Position numbers and translations under genes: made by a program. A stretch of 54,472 nt of DNA. Source: Candidatus Nomurabacteria bacterium (GTDB lineage: Bacteria > Patescibacteriota > Minisyncoccia > Phycocordibacterales > UBA9973). Location: positions 1 to 54,472 of the forward strand of contig CALRHR010000004.1 in the NCBI GenBank assembly GCA_943359485.1, read 5' to 3'. Below are positions 33,135 to 42,898 of this stretch, in pieces (the first letter of the stretch is position 1; each line of letters opens with the position of its first letter). A model generated the notes under the pieces. That model worked only from the letters and a program-made list of their open reading frames with translations. It searched no databases and was not told where the DNA came from.

Positions 33135-33983
33135 CTATATCCCAAATACCCTTTTAGTGTTGGACACCATGGCTTCTGCCACCTCCTCTTCTGGCAAATC
33201 TTTAATCTCAGCGATTTTTTTGACTATTTCTTTGACATACACGGGTTCGTTGCGCTTGCCTCTGTTTGGTACTGGAGCTACATAGGGAGAATCCGTCTCA
33301 GACATAATCATATCTAGTGGAGTATTTTTTATTACTTCATCATAATCATGAGTAAAAGTAATGACTCCAGTAAAAGAAAGAGTAAAACCAAAATCTAAAA
33401 ATGCCTTCGAGTCTGCCTCTGTCCCAGCAAAAAAATGCACATCACCTTTTACCTTTGAATATTTCTTTAAAATTTCTAACGAATCGGCATATGCATTTTG
33501 GTTTTTATTTTCTGGATTGTTTCTAATATGCAACATCAAGGGTTTGTCAAATTCGTTGGCTAATTCTATTTGTTTTATAAAAGCTTCTTTTTGTTTATCG
33601 ATGGATTCTTCGGTCATGTGGTAATAATCCAGTCCGCATTCCCCTATGCCGACCACTTTTTTGTCTTTTAAAAGTTCACGGTATAATTCAAGATTCTTAT
33701 CGTCTAAAACCTCTCCGCGGGAAGTAAATTCTTTTCCACCCACACCAAGCTCCTTTTCGTCATGATACGAAGCTCCTGTGTGTATCGGATGAAGGCCGAC
33801 AATTGCATACACCCCCTCCTTATATTTATTCGCCATCTCCACTGCCTTTTTGGAAGTATCCAACTGTGTGCCAACATTTATTATCCAAGTATCATTATCT
33901 AAGGCGCGTTTTATTGTAGCCTCTCGATCTTCATCAAAGGCTTTAAAGTTTACATGGCTGTGAATGTCGATGTATTTAGGCAT
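33135..33983 (-). CDS. tatD: TatD-family metal-dependent DNase
   Basis: The 282-residue TIM-barrel hydrolase has the family's metal ligands: HSHVNF near the start, GIGECGLDYYH, PLMLHIRNN, DVHFFAGT and the final SETDSPYVAP. TatD enzymes cleave DNA ends and are linked to repair. It sits upstream of rpsF in the same direction, separated by about 40 bp. Confidence 0.93.
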   Translation of the reverse strand: MPKYIDIHSHVNFKAFDEDREATIKRALDNDTWIINVGTQLDTSKKAVEMANKYKEGVYAIVGLHPIHTGASYHDEKELGVGGKEFTSRGEVLDDKNLELYRELLKDKKVVGIGECGLDYYHMTEESIDKQKEAFIKQIELANEFDKPLMLHIRNNPENKNQNAYADSLEILKKYSKVKGDVHFFAGTEADSKAFLDFGFTLSFTGVITFTHDYDEVIKNTPLDMIMSETDSPYVAPVPNRGKRNEPVYVKEIVKKIAEIKDLPEEEVAEAMVSNTKRVFGI

Positions 33984-34033
33984 GTCTGTTTTTATAAATA
34001 ATTATACCCCCTCCTCTTATTCTGCACTTTATA

Positions 34034-34532
34034 AATTATACCCCCACCCGACCTCCCCCTACCTCAGGGTGAGGAGAAATTCCTAACTCTCCTCTTATTC
34101 TTTCTAAGATTTCATTCATATTAGCACTAATTTCATTATTCCAAAAACGCAAAACTTTTATATCATTTAGCAATAAGTATTCATCTCGTTCTTTATCGTA
34201 ATCTTTATTCGCTAAATGATGAAAACCGTCCAATTCAATGCCAATTCTTTTTTCCACACAATAAAAATCTAAAATATAGGGACCGACAGAATACTGGTGA
34301 GAAAACTTGTGCCCTAAAGTTTTTCTCCGTAATTTATCCCAGAGCAGTTTTTCTTCCTTCGTTTCGTTGTGACGCAATTCTTTGCGTCTAGGTTTTAATT
34401 TTGGATCGTTGTAGATGAACATGAGTTAATTATACCCCCTCTTAATCTCCCCCTACATTAGGGGGAGGAAAAATCCCTACTGATTTTGTATTTAGCCCTC
34501 ACCCTATGTAGGGGGAGGGTTGGGTGGGGGTA
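34034..34532. mobile_element. DUF559 element 1 with G/C-rich inverted repeats
   Basis: The arms TACCCCCACCCGACC ... GGGTGAGG at 34034-34078 and CCCTCACCC ... GGGTTGGGTGGGGGTA at 34487-34532 are imperfect inverted complements of about 40 bp. They enclose a DUF559 gene. A second, inner palindrome lies at 34437-34468. The right arm abuts the metG stop codon. Confidence 0.75.
34036..34422 (-). CDS. DUF559 (Vsr-like) endonuclease domain protein, copy 1
   Basis: The 128-residue protein has the conserved pattern RRKELRHNETKEEKLLWDKL, then FSHQYSVGPYILDFYC, IGIELDGFHH and IKVLRFWNNEI. DFYC and IELDG provide the Asp and Glu-x-Asp residues of a PD-(D/E)xK-type nuclease related to Vsr. Target unknown. 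The last codons (from about HPEVGGG) are encoded in the flanking repeat. A TATAAT at the inner edge of the arm lies 6 nt before the ATG, so the element carries its own promoter. Confidence 0.85.
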   Translation of the reverse strand: MFIYNDPKLKPRRKELRHNETKEEKLLWDKLRRKTLGHKFSHQYSVGPYILDFYCVEKRIGIELDGFHHLANKDYDKERDEYLLLNDIKVLRFWNNEISANMNEILERIRGELGISPHPEVGGGRVGV

Positions 34533-36005
34533 TTAATCTTTTCTTGGAAACAATGATCTCTCTGGTTTTTTGTTTTCTTTGATTAATTTTTTTAGCAACA
34601 CATTTGTCTCCGGCATAATTGGATTTAACATTCGGGCTATAGTGTAGAGTTTCAGGACTAGCCCATTAATCATTTTTTTTCCTTTTTCTAAATCAACTTT
34701 TACAACCTTAAAGGGTTCTTCTTTTTGGATTAACTCATCTAACTCCCCTATCCTGTCCCAAATAAAATCAGTGGCTTTTTTAATTTCAAATTTATCCAAA
34801 TAATCTTTAAATTCCTGCGGTATAGAATGCTCTGGAATCTCTGGACATTTTTCTAAATACTTTTCTGAAAGAGTCAATATACGACTTGCTAAATTCCCCA
34901 ACCCATTTGCAAGATTTGCATTGTATGCATCTTTAAATCTCTCCATAGTAAAAGGACTGTCTTCAAATGTAGAAATTTCACGCAAAAGAAAATACCGCAA
35001 GGCATCCGTGCCATACTCGGCTACAACATCATTCGGGCCAATAACATTCCCAATGGACTTGGACATCCTGACTCCGCCTTCTCCAGTGACAAAACCGTGA
35101 TAGACCACAGTATCGGTTGTCGGCAGTCCGGCAGACATAAGCATCCCCTGCCACATGACAGATTGGAATTTGATCATATCTTTACCAGCCACTTGAACTT
35201 TTTCTCCATCTACCCAAAATTTTTGGAAATTATTCACCTCACCCCTACCCTCTCCTTGCAAAGGAGGGGGGGGGATACCTGACCAACCCAAAGTAGAAAT
35301 ATAATTCACAAAAGCATCAAACCAAACATACATCACCTGCTCATCGTCGTTCGGTATCGGCACACCCCAGGAGAATCTTTTTTTGTTTCGAGAAATGGAG
35401 AAATCTTCCATACCGTCTTGCACAAATTCTATCGCCTCTTGCCTCCTCCATTCTGGCAAAATAGATTTTTTGTCTGAGAGGTATTCCAAAAGTTGTTTTC
35501 TATAATTTGTCAGTTTAAAAAAATAATTTTCTTCTTCGACAACTTCCAGCACTAGGGTCGGATGAAATTCGCACTTTCCATTTACTAAATCTTTTTCAGT
35601 AATAAACTTCTCGCACCCCACACAATACATCCCTTTATACTTTTTTTTGTAAATATCCCCCTTCGTGTCACACAAACGCCAGAATTCCTGTGAAGCCTTG
35701 ATGTGTCTCCTCTCGGTGGTTCTGATAAAACCATCACTGGAAAGATTGAGCATCTCTTTGAGATTTAAATAATTTTGAGCATACTTATCTACATAACTCT
35801 GCACATCTTCGCCAGATTTTTGGCTGGCTTCCCAAATTTTCTGTCCATGTTCATCCGTGCCAGTGTTAAAAAAAACTTCCCTCCCAGCCAAACGCTGATA
35901 ACGCGCGATGGAGTCCGCCTGGACGATCTCCAACGCAAAGCCGATGTGTGGATTCGCGTTAACATACGGTATGGTAGTCGTAATGTAAAAAGATTTGTTT
36001 TTCAT
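34533..36005 (-). CDS. metG: Methionyl-tRNA synthetase
   Basis: The 490-residue class I synthetase has the HIGH motif in NANPHIGFALE, the zinc-finger region with CVGCEKF and CEFHPT, and the KMSKS motif as RMSKSIGN. It lacks the C-terminal tRNA-binding domain, as in the short bacterial form. Residues about 242-257 (SGIPPPPLQGEGRGEVN) are encoded by an in-frame G/C-rich repeat. Its TAA stop coincides with the end of DUF559 element 1. Confidence 0.95.
   Translation of the reverse strand: MKNKSFYITTTIPYVNANPHIGFALEIVQADSIARYQRLAGREVFFNTGTDEHGQKIWEASQKSGEDVQSYVDKYAQNYLNLKEMLNLSSDGFIRTTERRHIKASQEFWRLCDTKGDIYKKKYKGMYCVGCEKFITEKDLVNGKCEFHPTLVLEVVEEENYFFKLTNYRKQLLEYLSDKKSILPEWRRQEAIEFVQDGMEDFSISRNKKRFSWGVPIPNDDEQVMYVWFDAFVNYISTLGWSGIPPPPLQGEGRGEVNNFQKFWVDGEKVQVAGKDMIKFQSVMWQGMLMSAGLPTTDTVVYHGFVTGEGGVRMSKSIGNVIGPNDVVAEYGTDALRYFLLREISTFEDSPFTMERFKDAYNANLANGLGNLASRILTLSEKYLEKCPEIPEHSIPQEFKDYLDKFEIKKATDFIWDRIGELDELIQKEEPFKVVKVDLEKGKKMINGLVLKLYTIARMLNPIMPETNVLLKKLIKENKKPERSLFPRKD
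35237..35279. repeat. G/C-rich palindrome inserted in frame in metG
   Basis: CTCACCCCTACCCTCTCCTT and AAAGGAGGGGGGGGGATAC form a hairpin of the DUF559-element family. It encodes a Pro/Gly-rich loop in MetRS. Confidence 0.8.
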
Positions 36006-36017
36006 CTCAACTTATTC

Positions 36018-37088
36018 TTACTTATTACCCCTCGCTAAAGTTTTATCTCTCTCGATATCATCCAAAAACTCCATGACGATAATAGCCGTAGGAATAGCAA
36101 GTAACGCCCCCCAGACTCCAGAAAGTTCAAACCCAACCAGGATCGATAAAATTATCACAATCGGTGAAAGCCCGACAATGCTTTTAATGATAAGTGGGGC
36201 AAATAGAAATACTTCGAACTCATGAATAATAAGATAGGCCCCGGAAACCATCAGCGCACTCGAGAGCCCGCCAGAAAGATAAGAAAAAGAAAAAGCTGGA
36301 ATTAACGCAACTAATACTCCATACGGCACGAGTTCCATCACCCCAGAAATTATGGCCAAGAGAAGTGCATACTCGACCCCCAGAAGTGAAAGCACTAGAT
36401 ACACAAGGACACCCACCACCAAAGCCAAAACTACCTGCCCCTTCACCCACAATGCAATTTTTCGACTAGAACGGGTCCAAAGACCTACAATGTAATCATC
36501 ATACTTAATTGGGGTAACCAGGCGCAGGAAGCTTTCGATGCCCTTTTCCTGAACTGAAAGATAAAAGGAAATAAGCACAATTAAAATAAAATTGAAAATT
36601 CCACCGAAAGCCACGGAAAGCGTAGTAAAAAATCCACCAGAGAGATTCGTGATAAAAGCTTTAGAAACGGACATTAGGCTGGCAAGCGAGAAATCTTGGG
36701 AAAGCCCGCTGACAATGTCCTTGGCGCCAGAGAAAGCTTCATTCTGGAAATAATTCAAGAATGAAACTCCAGGAATGTATTCCGAAATAAAATTAGAAAA
36801 ATTATAAATTTCTGTAATTAAGAGTGGAGCAAAGAGGTAGAAAAGAGCGGATAGAACAAGAAGTGAAATAGCATATAAAATCACAATCCCAAAAACTCTG
36901 CCAATTCCAACTTTTCTAAAATGTGGCACAGTCGATTCAACAAAGGAAGCAATAACGATCGAGGTCAAAACCGTCAGCACTAGGTCCCGCAAGAACCAGA
37001 GCAAAAATACACCCAGAGCGACCAAAACTACCCGAATCATCGTCTCGGTGGATATGGAAATAGAGGTGGTGGTGTTGTTCCCGAACAT
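36018..37088 (-). CDS. AI-2E family transporter (PerM-like)
   Basis: The start is set at the ATG at 37088 (356 aa), with TATTAT 6 nt upstream. About eight hydrophobic segments are visible, with the family's typical second-half motif IISGVMELVPYGVLVALIPA and VGLSPIVIILSILVGFELSG. Members export small molecules such as autoinducer-2 or act as permeases; the substrate here is unknown. It lies 13 bp upstream of metG in the same direction. Confidence 0.88.
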   Translation of the reverse strand: MFGNNTTTSISISTETMIRVVLVALGVFLLWFLRDLVLTVLTSIVIASFVESTVPHFRKVGIGRVFGIVILYAISLLVLSALFYLFAPLLITEIYNFSNFISEYIPGVSFLNYFQNEAFSGAKDIVSGLSQDFSLASLMSVSKAFITNLSGGFFTTLSVAFGGIFNFILIVLISFYLSVQEKGIESFLRLVTPIKYDDYIVGLWTRSSRKIALWVKGQVVLALVVGVLVYLVLSLLGVEYALLLAIISGVMELVPYGVLVALIPAFSFSYLSGGLSSALMVSGAYLIIHEFEVFLFAPLIIKSIVGLSPIVIILSILVGFELSGVWGALLAIPTAIIVMEFLDDIERDKTLARGNK

Positions 37089-37130
37089 AAAAACATAATA
37101 ACACAAAACTGGCTAAAATTAAATGTATAT

Positions 37131-38399
37131 TTAAAACCTCAATATCCTAGCGAACTTGGTCTTTTCTTTAAACGGCCCGATTAGGGCTAAATTTAGATTT
37201 TTATTTTGGAAAATTTCTTGCGCCAGACTTTGAATTTGGCCCATTGTCACTTTGCGTATTTCTTTTATTTTTTCTTCGGCATTTTTTATTTCTTTTTTTA
37301 GAAGCTCTTGTGAACCGTAAAAATTTGCAATATCGTCGCTGGATTCTAAAGAGAGTTTCATATTGCCAATCAAACATTCTTTTACTTTATTCAATTCTTC
37401 TCTGCTCACTTGTTCATCTCTTAATTTTTTACATTCCAGAAGCACCACGCTGACAACTTCCTCTATCCTTTTATTGTTCACCCCGGCAGAAATTTGGAAA
37501 AATCCATGGTCAGTATAAGCATCGTTATAAGCCCGCACATAGTAACCCACACCCATCTCCTCGCGCAATTTCACAAAAAGTCTCGAGCTCATACCCCCAC
37601 CCAAAACTCCGCCCAAGACTGCTAGAATAATATTTTTCTTATTAAACAAATCATAACTCCGCATACCTAAGACAAAATGTGTCTGATCTGTCTTTTTAAA
37701 ATTTACTAATACTTCCGGTCTTTTTTGTTTTTCTTCTACTTTTATTTTTTTACCCTTTTCCCCGCGGGGGATCAAACCAAAAACTTTATCTACTTTCTGT
37801 AAAACTTCTTTTTCGGTTATTTTTCCTGCGACTATCAACACGGTCGCTTCTGGCAAATAATGCTCCTTTTTATATTTCACAAAATCATCACGCTTCATAT
37901 TTAAAATATTCTTTTTCTCTCCAGCAATATTCCAACCCGCAGGGGTATCCCCATAAAGAAGTTTCATCATCAAGTCTTGGACATGTCGTGCCGGCATATC
38001 TTCATACATATTTATTTCTTCTATAATCACACCTTTTTCTTTCTCCATTTCTTGCTCCGGAAAAGTAGAATTGAGATATATATCAGACACAACATCAAAA
38101 ATTTGCTTGAAATGTTTCGCGTCGGATTTAGCGTAATACCCCGTGTATTCTTGCGCGGTGAAAGCATTATATTGGCTACCGAGCGCATCTAATTCTTTGG
38201 AAATATCTACGGCTTTCGGTCTCTTAACCGTACCCTTAAAACACATATGTTCTAAAAAATGCGAGATGCCGTTTACTTTTTTTGTTTCATATTTACTTCC
38301 AGCTTCCACTAAAACCAGTACCGTTACCGTCGGGTTATCTTTCATCGGAATGGTTATCACCCGCAGACCGTTATGTAAAACTTTTTTGGAGAATTTCAT
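37131..38399 (-). CDS. M16 (pitrilysin-type) zinc peptidase
   Basis: The 422-residue protein has the inverted zinc motif HFLEH in NGISHFLEHMCFKGT and a downstream Glu in EKEKGVIIEEINMYED, then the C-terminal M16 domain (GVLGGGMSSRLFVKLREEMG). It resembles YmxG/processing-peptidase proteins found widely in bacteria. It is probably cytoplasmic or surface associated, with no signal peptide. TAGTAT lies 6 nt before the ATG. Confidence 0.93.
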   Translation of the reverse strand: MKFSKKVLHNGLRVITIPMKDNPTVTVLVLVEAGSKYETKKVNGISHFLEHMCFKGTVKRPKAVDISKELDALGSQYNAFTAQEYTGYYAKSDAKHFKQIFDVVSDIYLNSTFPEQEMEKEKGVIIEEINMYEDMPARHVQDLMMKLLYGDTPAGWNIAGEKKNILNMKRDDFVKYKKEHYLPEATVLIVAGKITEKEVLQKVDKVFGLIPRGEKGKKIKVEEKQKRPEVLVNFKKTDQTHFVLGMRSYDLFNKKNIILAVLGGVLGGGMSSRLFVKLREEMGVGYYVRAYNDAYTDHGFFQISAGVNNKRIEEVVSVVLLECKKLRDEQVSREELNKVKECLIGNMKLSLESSDDIANFYGSQELLKKEIKNAEEKIKEIRKVTMGQIQSLAQEIFQNKNLNLALIGPFKEKTKFARILRF

Positions 38400-38499
38400 A
38401 TAGCTATACTAACACAAAGAAAATAAATAATACTAATTTACTCCGTACTCAGTTTTGAGAGAATCAAAATTACCCATATTTTATTTTAATTCCAAGTAA

Positions 38500-38956
38500 A
38501 AGCACCCCACCCTAGCCCTCCCCTTGGCTAATGGGAGGGGAAATTCAACTCACTCATAACCTTTTGAAGTACACCCTCTATATTAACATTAACTTCATTA
38601 TTCCAAAAACGAATTACTTTTATACCAAATACAGTTAAATAATCCGATCGCTCACTATCATATTCTTTATTTTCAATATGCTGAAAACCATCTAATTCAA
38701 TAGCTAATTTTTTATCCGGACAATAAAAATCTAAAATGTATGGACCAATGGAATGCTGGCGCTTAAATTTAAACCCGAGCTGTTTACCTCTCAATCTAGC
38801 CCAAAGTAAAACCTCTCGTGGTGTTTGATTTTTTCTTAATTCAGTACGACGAGGTTTTAAAATTGGATGATTATGAGTAATAGTCATTCTATTTCTAGAT
38901 TTTGTATTTGAGTTCTCCTCCCCCTTCGCCAAGGGGGAGGCTGGGAGGGGGTGCTT
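38500..38956. mobile_element. DUF559 element 2 with 29-bp inverted repeats
   Basis: AAGCACCCCACCCTAGCCC (from 38500) is matched by GGCTGGGAGGGGGTGCTT (to 38956) in inverted orientation over 29 bp. A CCAAGGGG/CCCCTTGG-type hairpin lies at each end. The element holds one DUF559 gene. Its right end overlaps the TT of the glyS TAA stop. Confidence 0.8.
38528..38932 (-). CDS. DUF559 (Vsr-like) endonuclease domain protein, copy 2
   Basis: In this 134-residue protein the domain core is LKPRRTELRKNQTPREVLLW, HSIGPYILDFYCPDKKLAIE, LDGFQHIENKEYDSER and IKVIRFWNNEVNVN. Its nuclease residues are intact. The true start may be M17 (MTITHNHPILKPRR), since the first residues come from the repeat. It is about as close to copy 3 as to copy 1, so the three are paralogues spread by their repeats. 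Confidence 0.85.
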   Translation of the reverse strand: MAKGEENSNTKSRNRMTITHNHPILKPRRTELRKNQTPREVLLWARLRGKQLGFKFKRQHSIGPYILDFYCPDKKLAIELDGFQHIENKEYDSERSDYLTVFGIKVIRFWNNEVNVNIEGVLQKVMSELNFPSH

Positions 38957-40262
38957 AATTTATTTTATCTTTAATATATTTTTGTAGCTCGTCTACTTTC
39001 ACCCGAGTTTGTTCACCTGTATCCCGATCTCGCACGGTTACTGCATGGTCCATGAGTGTGTCAAAATCAATCACAATACAAAATGGAGTACCAATTTCAT
39101 CTTGACGACGATAACGCTTGCCGATATTGCCGTTGTCATCCCAAGCCACGCGACCAAACTCCATTTTAAGCGGGGCGTAAACTTTATTATTTGCATATTC
39201 CACGAGCTCTGGTTTATTTTTCAAAAGTGGTGAAACGGCACAAATAACTGGAGCCATATTTGGTTTAAATTTTAAATATGAACGCACTTCCCCATCTTTT
39301 TCGTCCTCCATATAAGCAGACAAGAGTAAAGCGAGAATAGCACGATCAACACCAAAAGTTGGTTCTATCACATGGGGAGTTATTTTTTCACCCATCTCCT
39401 CATCAATATATTCAAGTTTGTGATTCTTTAAATCAAAATCCGTTCTGTATGCAAGACCAAAAAGTTCCTTTTTGCCAAAAGGATAATCAAATTCAAAATC
39501 TACAGTTCTTTTTGAATAGTGTGCTCGATCTTCTGGAAGAACCTCGAGCTCGTGCACTTTGCCCATATCAATACCCACTTCTTCCATCCACTCTGTCATC
39601 TCGCCTTTCCAATAATCAAAATATTTTTCCCAATCAGCTGGACGAATAAAATATTCTACTTCCATCTGCTCGAATTCTCTTTGTCTAAATAAAAAATCTC
39701 TTGGGGTTATTTCATTTCTAAATGCCTTGCCGATCTGTGCCATACCAAATGGTAATTTTGGATGAAAGGCATCTACTGTATTTTTAAAATTCACAAACAT
39801 TCCTTGCGCAGTTTCCGGTCGCAGGTAAACAGTCGAGGCACTATCTTCCATCGCACCTATTTTTGTGGCAAACATCATATTAAACTGCCTCACTTCTCCC
39901 AATTTTCCTTTACACTCTGGGCATTTTTTTACATCTTCTAATTGATCAGCACGAAATCTCTTTTTACATTTTTCACACTCTACTAATGGATCCGAAAATC
40001 CTGCCACATGCCCTGAAACTTCCCAAACTTTACTATTCATGAGAATTGCTGCATCTACACCATACATATCACGGCGTCCATCCACAAATTTCTTCCACCA
40101 AGAATTTTTAATGTTATTCTTTAGTGCTACTCCAAAATGCCCCCAGTCATATGTACCAGCAAGTCCCCCATAAATCTCTGACCCCTGGAAAACAAACCCT
40201 CGCCTTTTACAAAGCGAGACTATTTTTTCCATTAAATTTTCTTCTGAATTTTTTTCCGCCAT
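38955..40262 (-). CDS. glyS: Glycyl-tRNA synthetase (single-chain, alpha2 type)
   Basis: The 435-residue class II enzyme has a zinc-like Cys4 region (CEKCKKRFRADQ, CPECKGK), motif 2 FRNEITPRDFLFRQREFEQM, motif 3 FGVDRAILALL and the anticodon-binding C-terminal domain (YRRQDEIGTPFCIVID). The single-chain form is that of archaea, eukaryotes and many bacteria including CPR. The stop codon is formed at the end of DUF559 element 2. Confidence 0.95.
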   Translation of the reverse strand: MAEKNSEENLMEKIVSLCKRRGFVFQGSEIYGGLAGTYDWGHFGVALKNNIKNSWWKKFVDGRRDMYGVDAAILMNSKVWEVSGHVAGFSDPLVECEKCKKRFRADQLEDVKKCPECKGKLGEVRQFNMMFATKIGAMEDSASTVYLRPETAQGMFVNFKNTVDAFHPKLPFGMAQIGKAFRNEITPRDFLFRQREFEQMEVEYFIRPADWEKYFDYWKGEMTEWMEEVGIDMGKVHELEVLPEDRAHYSKRTVDFEFDYPFGKKELFGLAYRTDFDLKNHKLEYIDEEMGEKITPHVIEPTFGVDRAILALLLSAYMEDEKDGEVRSYLKFKPNMAPVICAVSPLLKNKPELVEYANNKVYAPLKMEFGRVAWDDNGNIGKRYRRQDEIGTPFCIVIDFDTLMDHAVTVRDRDTGEQTRVKVDELQKYIKDKIN

Positions 40263-40265
40263 AAT

Positions 40266-42215
40266 CTATTCGACTACAAATGCTCCACTAGGAGGAAAAG
40301 CAGGATCATTGTCGAGCTGAGTTCGGAGTGCTCCTTTACTTCCTCTTACATCTACATTAGCAAAATCGTCATGCCCAGTCAAAACTGCTTCATTGATAAG
40401 TACCGGCATAGCTCCAAGTTGAGAAAGCGACGGAGTAATGGCAACCTGGAAAGCAACTTCTTTCCCCGCCCCAGTAATACCAGTACCCTTCTGAATTTTA
40501 CCAATATTCCATATAATTTCTTTAGAGGAAGGATTATAAGTCAGATCTTCGCTTGAGGGTGATATGGGACCTACGAAACGCATCCATGCGGGAATACTCG
40601 AACGAACATTTGCTTTAGAAATAGAGTTAGCCGTATTGGTGACAGACCAAACAATTGTGTAAGTAGTTTCTTTTTCGACTCTCGGAGGAATCGCACCAGT
40701 ATTTTTGAATGGTCCAGAATAATAAAGTGCTTTAGTTGCAAATCCAACATCTGAAATTACTCTAATAGTGGAAGTCTCAAAACCTTTTATATCAGAAGTC
40801 GCGTAGCCTTCAAGCATTTGTTTACCAGAAATAGAAATTTCTATATTTATTGATGGATTGGACATAATCCCACCACCAGAAGAAAAAAGAGATAATGGAG
40901 ACAATGAGAAACTGACTGTCCCGGAATCTCCTGGGGAAACCTCCCTAAATGCATTTACAGAATTTTTATCCCAAGTTATGACATCCAAGCCAGAATTATA
41001 GAAACCTTGCTGTGAGTTTATCGTTTTACGGTCTACGGCATTGCCGGAAATCTTTGCTCTAATTTCGAGATCATTTACTTTCGTATCTAAATTATTTATC
41101 CATCTAATCTCACCACGAACTGGAGTCTTGGAATCTGTGGCATATTCTCGACCGGATGCACCATTGATAGAAAGGATTGTTTCAATGAAAGGCTTTTTAA
41201 TTGAAACTGTATGTGTTAGAGAATTGAAAACCACATCAATCACAGATTTATCTACGCTCGACTGGAATCCACTTTTTATCTGGAAAGATTTCTCTTCTCC
41301 ATCAAAAACACCAACCATTCTACCGGAAATAGAAATGGTTCGTTCTGCACCCGGAGCTAGGTCGCCTAGACTCCAAATATTGTTGTCGAGAGTTGGGGTC
41401 GGTGTCGACACAGAAAATTGAAATCCAACTGGGTAATCTACTTTCAGTAATATCTTGGAAGCTGTCCGAGTGGCGTTTAAGGCTACTTTTACATCAAACT
41501 TAATGTCTTGATTTGGACTTATCGAATTAGGACCATCCACAGAAAGGTTAATGGGGGCTGAGTTTATTGTGACTTCGTGGAGTTTTTCTTTCACGAAGAT
41601 AGCATTGGAACCTTCGACTCTATACTCAATAGAAATTTTTATAGGAACGATACTCCCTTGTTCGCCAAAGAGTACTACTTTTAAATTTTCATTACGCACT
41701 ACGCCGGCTGGAATCGTCCCTAATGATATTCGGTTCCTCTCCATGGAAGAAGATACATCTGTATTGCCATTCTTTGCACTTTTGGGATACTCTACGACAA
41801 GATCAACCAAGTCAAGCGATGCACTATTTTTATTTGTTATGTTAACCACAAACGATAGCTCTTCACCGCCGGCGGTAAAATTATTCCCAAGTACAGTAAT
41901 GCTAATATTGTCATTGGAAATAATGTTGCCTCCGAGGAAAAACATATAAGCACCATACCCTAAGGCCAAAAGAAAAAAGGAAAGGGAAAAAAGGAAAAAA
42001 TTCTTAAACACTGAGGTTTTTTTAAAAAAATTTTCCCCGAAAGAAAAAGAATCAGAGTTAATTTCATTTTCGTCCCCCCAACTATCTGGTGTATCCCCTC
42101 TGTTTGTGTGTGTAAAGCTATCTCGATGCTCTATCTTCGGGTTGTAATTTTTACTGAAAAGTTTGACTTTCAGTTCCTCTATTCTGTTTAGTTTGTCCCT
42201 GTCGCCTTGTCGCAT
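40266..42215 (-). CDS. Membrane-anchored protein with Ig-like/DUF11-type repeats
   Basis: The 649-residue protein has a cytoplasmic N-terminus (1-90, charged), one transmembrane helix at 92-115 (FFLFSLSFFLLALGYGAYMF) and a long outside part of beta-sandwich domains. Examples are NNFTAGGEELSFVVNITNKN, NQDIKFDVKVALNATRTA and TYTIVWSVTNTANSISKANV. These resemble DUF11-type adhesive repeats. TATGAT lies 6 nt before the ATG. Its stop is 3 nt before the glyS start, so it is in one operon with glyS. Function unknown. Confidence 0.75.
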   Translation of the reverse strand: MRQGDRDKLNRIEELKVKLFSKNYNPKIEHRDSFTHTNRGDTPDSWGDENEINSDSFSFGENFFKKTSVFKNFFLFSLSFFLLALGYGAYMFFLGGNIISNDNISITVLGNNFTAGGEELSFVVNITNKNSASLDLVDLVVEYPKSAKNGNTDVSSSMERNRISLGTIPAGVVRNENLKVVLFGEQGSIVPIKISIEYRVEGSNAIFVKEKLHEVTINSAPINLSVDGPNSISPNQDIKFDVKVALNATRTASKILLKVDYPVGFQFSVSTPTPTLDNNIWSLGDLAPGAERTISISGRMVGVFDGEEKSFQIKSGFQSSVDKSVIDVVFNSLTHTVSIKKPFIETILSINGASGREYATDSKTPVRGEIRWINNLDTKVNDLEIRAKISGNAVDRKTINSQQGFYNSGLDVITWDKNSVNAFREVSPGDSGTVSFSLSPLSLFSSGGGIMSNPSINIEISISGKQMLEGYATSDIKGFETSTIRVISDVGFATKALYYSGPFKNTGAIPPRVEKETTYTIVWSVTNTANSISKANVRSSIPAWMRFVGPISPSSEDLTYNPSSKEIIWNIGKIQKGTGITGAGKEVAFQVAITPSLSQLGAMPVLINEAVLTGHDDFANVDVRGSKGALRTQLDNDPAFPPSGAFVVE

Positions 42216-42263
42216 CTTGTAATCATATCATTTAAATGAAAAAATCATAAGGAGCATATACTT

Positions 42264-42845
42264 CTACAGATGTGTTTCTTTTAAGGCCTTGTTGATTTCA
42301 AAAAGTATAGCTCGCCTGTTGGTTGCGGCTTCAAAAATCATGCGTTCCTCAAATGGGGACTTAGTTAAGTTTCCCAGTATTTCGTTGCCACCTATGTATC
42401 CTAAGTTGTTTATAATGCGTAAAACAATTATGGCCTCAATATTACGCAAATCCTCTTTTGTTTGTGTTTTTTCTAAAACACATAAACTATTCAATAAATC
42501 TGCAAATAAAACTTGGTTCGGCTCCACGCCCGTAAGCAGACGCCGCAAAAGCCGTGCAATATTTACAAAAACTTCAAAAGTTTCTCGCTTTTTTATAATT
42601 TCTTCGAGCTTGTTTGTTTTCGAAGCACTAGTCACTCGCCAGATATCCCGACCTTGCACAAGGTCAATTTTGACATAAGTAAAGTCTTGCAAAACAAAAC
42701 GAAGTTTAGAAGACATCTTACGCACACCCTGCGCTGTGGCATAGATCATCCCAAGATCGCGAGTAAAAATATAATAATACTTCCCCGCCTCGCCAAAGTT
42801 TTTGCTACCCAATATTATGCCTTCGGTGTGATAAATGTGGTGCAT
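42264..42845 (-). CDS. recO: DNA repair protein RecO
   Basis: The 193-residue protein has the RecO N-terminal OB-fold (EGIILGSKNFGEAGKYYYIF and GMIYATAQGVRKMSSKLRFV). It lacks the usual zinc-binding Cys cluster and is shorter than the typical 240 residues, a trimming seen in CPR. It loads RecA onto SSB-coated DNA; recA and ssb are both in this window. Confidence 0.8.
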   Translation of the reverse strand: MHHIYHTEGIILGSKNFGEAGKYYYIFTRDLGMIYATAQGVRKMSSKLRFVLQDFTYVKIDLVQGRDIWRVTSASKTNKLEEIIKKRETFEVFVNIARLLRRLLTGVEPNQVLFADLLNSLCVLEKTQTKEDLRNIEAIIVLRIINNLGYIGGNEILGNLTKSPFEERMIFEAATNRRAILFEINKALKETHL

Positions 42846-42856
42846 AAATTAATTAC

Positions 42857-42898
42857 AAAACCTCACCCTGCCCTCTCCTCCGAAGGAGAGGGTGAAAT
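42857..42898. repeat. G/C-rich palindrome between recO and the hydrolase
   Basis: CCTCACCCTGCCCTCTCCTC and GAAGGAGAGGGTGAAAT form a hairpin. The hydrolase gene reads into it for its last residues, SPSPSEERAG. Confidence 0.8.
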